Source: an uncultured Clostridia bacterium
GTDB lineage: Bacteria > Bacillota > Clostridia > Oscillospirales > Ruminococcaceae
NCBI GenBank assembly: GCA_947302065.1
Contig: CAMYUO010000040.1
Coordinates: 1-9,505, forward strand
Length of the DNA stretch: 9,505 nucleotides
Reading direction: 5' to 3'
Of the stretch, positions 5,922 to 9,505 are shown piece by piece. The position numbers and the translations under genes were made by a program. The first letter of the stretch is position 1. Each line of letters begins with the position of its first letter. The notes below the pieces were generated by a model. The model was not told where the DNA came from. It did no database searches and worked only from the letters and a program-made list of their open reading frames with translations.

Positions 5922-7073
5922 TCAGTCTTTAACGCCGAAATTGATAGTCACCTTTGCGACCTCGCTGCTTGCCGGGAGCTTGAAATGGAATCCCCAGCCG
6001 CCTGCGCCCTGCGTGGTGAATGCGGTCATATCACTGAATTTCTTAGTCCCGCACATCATGTCATTCATAAACGAGAACGGCAGATATGTCACTGGGAACT
6101 GCTCGCCGTGAGTGTGACCGTGCATAGAAACGTCTGCACCTGCATCGGCTATCTCCTGCAAGCCGAGCGGTTCGTGTTTGAGCACGATGACAGGCTTTTG
6201 GGTATCGACCTTTTTATCCTTTATTATTCGCTCTATCTTGTCGCCCGAGCCTGCATACTCGGAGTTCATTCCGATAAGCGTGATGTCGCCAGCTATAACG
6301 GCAGTGTCATCGGCAAGTATCTTTATGCCTGCCTGCTCCATATACTCCTTGGTGTCCGTCTTACCTTCGTCATCGTGATTGCCGTAGATATAGAAAGTGC
6401 CGTACTTGCTCTTGACGGCTTTGAAAGCCTCGGCAAAGTATTCCTTTTCGTCGGTCGAGGTGTTCTCGTCAAAGATGTCGCCGAGCAGCAGCACAACGTC
6501 GGGCTTTATATCGCCTATCTGCTTGATAATCTCATCGAGCGTGTCCTTGTGCGCAGCGATGCCGATATGGGTATCTGCGACGACTGCCGCTGTCAGCTGC
6601 TTGTTTTTCGACTTTTTCTCGACGTTTATCTCGTAGTCTTTGGTGACTATGCTGCCCATATGGATATAGCCCACGATGCCGAGTATCATAGTCAGCACCA
6701 GCAGGATAGGCACAGTTCTGTGCGTTTCCTTGATAAACCTGTAAAAATGGTTTGTCGGCTTGACGAATCCGCCCATAAGAAAGCTGATGATATATTTGAG
6801 CGTCATTATCACCGATGTATATATCAGCACGATGAACGTTATCGCCGACAGGAATATCATTATCTCTTTGAGCGGTTTTATCGTTATCGTCTTGACCGCA
6901 AATGCCGTAAAGACCATATTTGTCAGCAGAACAACCGTTATTCCCCAGAAATAGACCTGTGATAAGGGAACGTGCTTTTTCCACCAGTCAAGGCAGCTGA
7001 GCACGCCTATCACAAGCACGGCGATAACTGCCGCAAACACCAGAAATACCATAAGCAATACCCCTTTTTTCAT
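5922..7073 (-). CDS. Membrane-anchored calcineurin-like metallophosphoesterase
   Basis: This 383-residue protein has an N-terminal membrane region, with hydrophobic segments near 5-26, 40-60, 71-92 and 120-139, followed by a calcineurin-like phosphoesterase domain. All metal-binding motifs are present: D167-T-H169 (ADTHIG), GD199 (LLLGDIFDE), GNHD (231-234), H300 (LKHEP) and HGHTH (318-322). The active site therefore looks intact with a two-metal centre. The overall form resembles the YkuE/YaeI group. The natural substrate cannot be told from sequence. Which side of the membrane the domain faces is unclear, because the 71-104 stretch could be one or two passes. The ATG overlaps the stop of the rRNA methyltransferase gene by 4 bp (ATGA) with no ribosome site of its own, so translation is probably coupled. 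Confidence 0.88.
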   Translation of the reverse strand: MKKGVLLMVFLVFAAVIAVLVIGVLSCLDWWKKHVPLSQVYFWGITVVLLTNMVFTAFAVKTITIKPLKEIMIFLSAITFIVLIYTSVIMTLKYIISFLMGGFVKPTNHFYRFIKETHRTVPILLVLTMILGIVGYIHMGSIVTKDYEINVEKKSKNKQLTAAVVADTHIGIAAHKDTLDEIIKQIGDIKPDVVLLLGDIFDENTSTDEKEYFAEAFKAVKSKYGTFYIYGNHDDEGKTDTKEYMEQAGIKILADDTAVIAGDITLIGMNSEYAGSGDKIERIIKDKKVDTQKPVIVLKHEPLGLQEIADAGADVSMHGHTHGEQFPVTYLPFSFMNDMMCGTKKFSDMTAFTTQGAGGWGFHFKLPASSEVAKVTINFGVKD

Positions 7074-8296
7074 ATGATCTGGAAAAGATAGAATTTGAGA
7101 TAATCGGTCTCGGGCACAGTCATCAGTATCGGGTGATCGGGTCCCTGACGGCGAGCCTCTATCAGTTTGAGCGACACGCCTGCATCGGCAGCTGCCGACA
7201 TCAGCATCTTGACAAACAGCTCGTTATCCATAAAATGCGAACAGGAGCAGGTCGCAAGATAACCGCCTCTTGGCAGCAGCTTCATTGCACGGTAGTTTAT
7301 CTCTTTATATCCTCGCTTTGCACTGTCGACCGTCTTTCTGTACTTGGTGAACGCAGGCGGGTCGAGGATGATAAAGTCGTAATCCGCACCCTTTGCGGCA
7401 AGCTCGGGCAGCAGGTCGAAAACATCTGCGCAGACAAAGTCCATTCTGCCGTCGAGACCGTTTCGCACTGCGTTTTCCCTTGCAGTGTCAACTGCGAACT
7501 GTGAAACGTCCACCGCTGTGACGTGCGCTGCACCGCCCATTGCGGCATTGAGCGCAAACGAGCCTGTGTGCGTAAAACAGTCGAGGACTTTTTTGCCCTT
7601 GGCTATCTTTGCAACGGCAAGGCGGTTGTATTTCTGGTCGAGGAAAAAGCCTGTTTTCTGACCGTTTTCCACATCGACGGTGTATTTTATGCCGTTCTCT
7701 GTTATCTCGGTGACGGGTGACGGCGGCTCGGGGAGAAAGTCCGCACGATACCAGCCCTTGTACTGCTGCAAGCCCTCAAGCTCCCTGATAGCCACATCAT
7801 TGCGCTCCATTATGCCTTTCACGGTGATGCCGTCTTTTGCGAGGCTGTCGCACAGCGCCTTGTAAATCACATCTTTTTTCTGTTCAAGACCGAACGAGAG
7901 CACCTGCGTAACGAGGATATCGCCGTATTTGTCAACGGTCAGACCGCAAAGTCCGTCTGCCTCGCCGAAGATAAGCCTGCACGCTGAAAAATCGTCGCCC
8001 ATAACGGTCTTGCGGTAGTCTATGGCATACTGCACACGGCGTGCGAAAAAGCTGCTTTCAAACTTTTCGTTGGCGTTGTTTGAAAGTATGCGTATGCGAA
8101 TCTTGCTTTTTTCGCTGTAAAAGCCGCTGCCGAGGTATTTTCCGCCCTGCGTGAAAACGTCGGCTATGCAGCCGTTCTCACAGCTTTCGGGCGCATCTGT
8201 TATCACGTTGTCGTACACCCACGGGTGACCGCTTTTTATCTCACGCTCGCCTTTTTTCGACACAGCGAACGCAGGGAATTTTCTTTCTATCTTCAT
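7070..8296 (-). CDS. rlmI: RlmI-type class I SAM-dependent 23S rRNA methyltransferase
   Basis: This 408-residue cytosolic enzyme is of the RlmI family. In E. coli, RlmI makes 5-methylcytosine 1962 in 23S rRNA; the target here is inferred from family. The order is a PUA-type RNA-binding domain (about 1-75, with GHPWVY at 23-28), the linker domain, then GQKTGFFLDQ (212-221). The Rossmann methyltransferase domain follows, with motif I VLDCFTHTG (237-245), acidic D263, motif IV ILDPPAFTK (310-318) and the cysteine motif CSCSHF (350-355). The C-terminal DHP (387-389) is also typical. The ATG at 8296 was preferred to 8359 because TAAAGGAG lies 6 nt upstream and the longer form is an AT-rich, non-conserved extension. 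Strict orthology to RlmI is not proven. Confidence 0.9.
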   Translation of the reverse strand: MKIERKFPAFAVSKKGEREIKSGHPWVYDNVITDAPESCENGCIADVFTQGGKYLGSGFYSEKSKIRIRILSNNANEKFESSFFARRVQYAIDYRKTVMGDDFSACRLIFGEADGLCGLTVDKYGDILVTQVLSFGLEQKKDVIYKALCDSLAKDGITVKGIMERNDVAIRELEGLQQYKGWYRADFLPEPPSPVTEITENGIKYTVDVENGQKTGFFLDQKYNRLAVAKIAKGKKVLDCFTHTGSFALNAAMGGAAHVTAVDVSQFAVDTARENAVRNGLDGRMDFVCADVFDLLPELAAKGADYDFIILDPPAFTKYRKTVDSAKRGYKEINYRAMKLLPRGGYLATCSCSHFMDNELFVKMLMSAAADAGVSLKLIEARRQGPDHPILMTVPETDYLKFYLFQII

Positions 8297-8310
8297 TTCG
8301 TTCTCCTTTA

Positions 8311-8350
8311 TGTTGAAATTATAGTATACACTCAAATTATTATAGTTTGT
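8311..8350 (-). promoter_or_regulatory. AT-rich promoter-like region before the rlmI-like gene
   Basis: Two TATAAT hexamers occur on the minus strand (complements of 8318-8323 and 8339-8344). Neither has a good TTGACA at 16-18 nt. The region could drive the operon weakly, or the gene may be read from the promoter at 8833-8861. Confidence 0.3.
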
Positions 8351-8422
8351 TGAGAGCAAATGAACGCCCGGAGCAACACAACAGTCACAGCCCGCTCAAA
8401 CCAATATGCGACGGACAAGCGC

Positions 8423-8436
8423 GCCGCCGCGGCGGC
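8423..8436. repeat. 14-bp perfect GC palindrome at the stop of the small cysteine protein
   Basis: GCCGCCGCGGCGGC is self-complementary and ends in the stop codon of the preceding minus-strand gene. No T-run follows in either direction, so it is not a terminator. Twelve bases of it (GCCGCGGCGGCT, 8426-8437) recur at 8842-8853 in the promoter of the same gene. Confidence 0.65.
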
Positions 8437-8798
8437 TACGTCTCGTCGGGATACTCCCAGAATCCGCCCGTGTGGAAATTCTCATTGCCGAGCGGTCTTG
8501 CTGTCAGCCTGAATATCACACATCCGTCGGGACAAACCACCGTCTTGCCGTACTTTTCGTCGCCGCCGAGCTTCGTCAGGTCGCCGCCGCTGCGCACAGC
8601 CTCCATCAGCGGATAGAGCATCATCATCGTTTTCGAGCAGATGCCAAAGCCCTGCTCATTGACGGGACAGCCGTAGGTGCAGGTGTATTTGTCGCCTATC
8701 TGCTCGCCGTTGCGGCAATATCTCTCGGTCTTGTCGCCGTGCAGAAAACCTGTCACCTCAACGGTGAACTCGTACTCTTCGTCATACCATTTTTTCAT
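8436..8798 (-). CDS. Small cysteine-containing protein, probably TIGR04076 family
   Basis: This is a 120-residue soluble protein of unknown function. The general form, an N-terminal beta-rich part with EVTGFLHGD, a central SKTMMMLYPLMEAVRSGGDL (55-74) and a C-terminal CPDGCVIFRLT (89-99), fits my memory of the TIGR04076 family, but this was not checked. Six cysteines stand at 28, 40, 44, 54, 89 and 93, two of the pairs as CX3C. The CX3C pairs could bind metal or form disulfides. The ATG at 8798 has an AAGGAG site 8 nt upstream and a consensus promoter just behind it. An in-frame extension to 8981 was rejected because it runs through that promoter. The rlmI-like gene lies 139 nt downstream in the same direction. 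Confidence 0.8.
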   Translation of the reverse strand: MKKWYDEEYEFTVEVTGFLHGDKTERYCRNGEQIGDKYTCTYGCPVNEQGFGICSKTMMMLYPLMEAVRSGGDLTKLGGDEKYGKTVVCPDGCVIFRLTARPLGNENFHTGGFWEYPDET

Positions 8799-8832
8799 AA
8801 GTCTGTCTCCTTTTCGTTTTATTATTTCTTTC

Positions 8833-8861
8833 ATTATACTTGCCGCGGCGGCTCTTGTCAA
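8833..8861 (-). promoter_or_regulatory. Perfect consensus sigma-A promoter of the small cysteine protein
   Basis: On the minus strand, TTGACA (complement of 8856-8861) and TATAAT (complement of 8833-8838) are exactly 17 nt apart. The spacer is unusually GC-rich and holds the 8-bp palindrome GCCGCGGC (8842-8849). The leader to the ATG at 8798 is about 30 nt. Confidence 0.85.
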
Positions 8862-9147
8862 CTTTTGCGGGCAAAAATCTCTTTTGCGATTTCGCTCAGA
8901 AATGCCCTTTTGGCACATTCGGAAAAACACATAGTTTATTTCAGCATTTTTCTGCGAATTTGCGCAGTTTGCACAATACATATTTTCGATGCGAAATCGG
9001 GCGCTGTAACATTTCGTTCGCAGGTTTGTCGATTTGTGTCCGAAAATATGGACGGTCGGAAGATATTAAATTACAGCCGTCTGTAACAAAACGGTGTCAA
9101 AAAATGTACAGATGTTGAAAGTTTTAAAGTCAGATACCCCTGTGAGT

Positions 9148-9222
9148 GTTGAAAACTATGTGTTTTTAACATTTTCAACCGACTTTTCAACAAAAAATAA
9201 TGCCGCCGTAGGAGTTTTCAAC
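9148..9222. repeat. Cluster of four GTTGAAAA/TTTTCAAC octamers
   Basis: GTTGAAAA at 9148-9155 is followed by TTTTCAAC at 9172-9179, 9184-9191 and 9215-9222. The first two face each other as an 8-bp inverted repeat. A one-base variant (GTTGAAAG) lies at 9114-9121. Four exact copies in 75 nt, even in AT-rich DNA, suggest binding sites for a protein. Confidence 0.6.
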
Positions 9223-9369
9223 TGTCCGAAAAAGTTCCTGTTACCGTTTTGTAACCTTCGGTTACAGCCCGAATGTGTCGAAAATGCGATTTCGTAAAGG
9301 GTGCAGCCTGATGAACATCTGCGGCTGTCAAAACGCCATTTTCATCCGTATATGTCCGTCGGGCATTGC

Positions 9370-9378
9370 TGTGGATAA
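9370..9378 (-). promoter_or_regulatory. Single perfect DnaA-box match
   Basis: TGTGGATAA is the exact complement of the TTATCCACA DnaA box. A single 9-mer match in this window can occur by chance, and no dnaA, dnaN or rpmH gene is present. It is noted only because of the motif cluster 150 nt to the left. Confidence 0.25.
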
Positions 9379-9400
9379 TCCTCTTGGCGACCTATCGAGA

Positions 9401-9505
9401 GTATTCTCTTGGAAAAAATCTCCTCGGCTCTCTCGGTATCCTTACTCAAAATCAGGGATATGGGTATATCGCCCATATCCCTGATTTTCAATAAAAGGTT
9501 TCTGA
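9401..9505 (+). repeat. Palindromic repeat family, copy C (cut by window end)
   Basis: Colinear with 5147-5251 without insertions. GTATTCTCTT (9401-9410) and the box CTCTCTCGG...CTTACTC (9428-9447) are followed by a 17-bp hairpin, AAAATCAGGGATATGGG (9448-9464) against 9472-9488. CAATAAAAGGTTTCTGA (9489-9505) ends the window. The arms are identical to copy B. Only the loop and the box-proximal spacer differ. The element probably continues to the right. Confidence 0.85.

Larger units (their letters stand above)
8862..9400. other. Intergenic region with repeated GTTGAAAA motifs, no convincing gene
   Basis: Open frames here lack ribosome sites and give unrecognisable products. Visible structure includes CATATTTTCG (8979-8988) and its inverse CGAAAATATG (9041-9050), and TTACAG/CTGTAA (9071-9086). 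There is also a tight hairpin TGTAACC-TTC-GGTTACA (9250-9266). GTTGAAAA or its inverse occurs at 9148, 9172, 9184 and 9215, with a near match at 9114. A DnaA-box match is at 9370-9378. No plus-strand gene follows before the window ends, so this may be the control region of a gene further right. Confidence 0.45.

Noticed and set aside
5877..6962. 361-residue plus-strand open frame opposite the phosphoesterase
   Set aside because: Antisense shadow. The minus-strand product has all five metallophosphoesterase motifs.
8799..8981. N-terminal extension of the small cysteine protein to 8981
   Set aside because: It covers the consensus promoter. The ATG at 8798 has a proper AAGGAG site.
9094..9297. 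67-residue plus-strand frame with a GTG start
   Set aside because: No ribosome site, no recognisable product, and it covers the GTTGAAAA cluster.
9275..9484. Plus-strand frame of 69 residues ending in repeat copy C
   Set aside because: Its C-terminal third is a translation of the palindromic repeat, and no ribosome site precedes it.

Overview
The window looks like a stretch of chromosome from an anaerobic Bacillota bacterium, most likely a Ruminococcus-type member of the Clostridia. This is an inference from AAGGAG-type ribosome binding sites, near-consensus sigma-A promoters, DUF975 and CmpB-like membrane proteins, and a short ThiC. No database was searched. No mobile-element proteins, CRISPR array, tRNA or rRNA were seen.

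Layout. (1) 1-203 is a leader region with no convincing gene and no recognisable TPP riboswitch. (2) 204-2331, plus strand: thiD and thiC, 13 nt apart, two enzymes of the pyrimidine (HMP) branch of thiamine synthesis. (3) 2332-3034 is about 700 nt without a gene, rich in palindromes and repeats. It ends in a terminator that serves the minus-strand operon arriving from the right. (4) 3035-4956, minus strand: a DUF975 membrane protein overlapping by 4 bp a CmpB-like (putative ABC transporter type IV) membrane protein. The pair has a textbook promoter (TTGACA-17-TATAAT) and a terminator. (5) 4957-5423 is non-coding. It holds that promoter, a dispersed palindromic repeat, a run of further hairpins, and the terminator of the next operon. 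(6) 5424-8296, minus strand: an RlmI-type rRNA methyltransferase, a membrane-anchored metallophosphoesterase overlapping it by 4 bp, and an unrecognised two-helix membrane protein 30 nt further on. (7) 8436-8798, minus strand: a small cysteine-containing protein, probably of the TIGR04076 family, behind a second perfect-consensus promoter. (8) 8799-9505 has no convincing gene. It holds that promoter, a cluster of GTTGAAAA motifs, one DnaA-box match and another copy of the palindromic repeat, cut by the window end.

The genes are mostly housekeeping and membrane functions. The least explained feature is a family of intergenic palindromic repeats. Copies B (5147-5252) and C (9401-9505) align without gaps over 105 nt. 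Copy A (2381-2470, opposite orientation) keeps both outer boxes but carries a different central hairpin. Other repeats are a 27-29 bp inverted pair bracketing thiDC, an approximately 90-nt hairpin with a diverged half-copy 134 nt away, and a 12-mer present at both ends of the TIGR04076-like gene. I found no clear new enzymatic or defence system. The modular repeat family is the best candidate for something undescribed.
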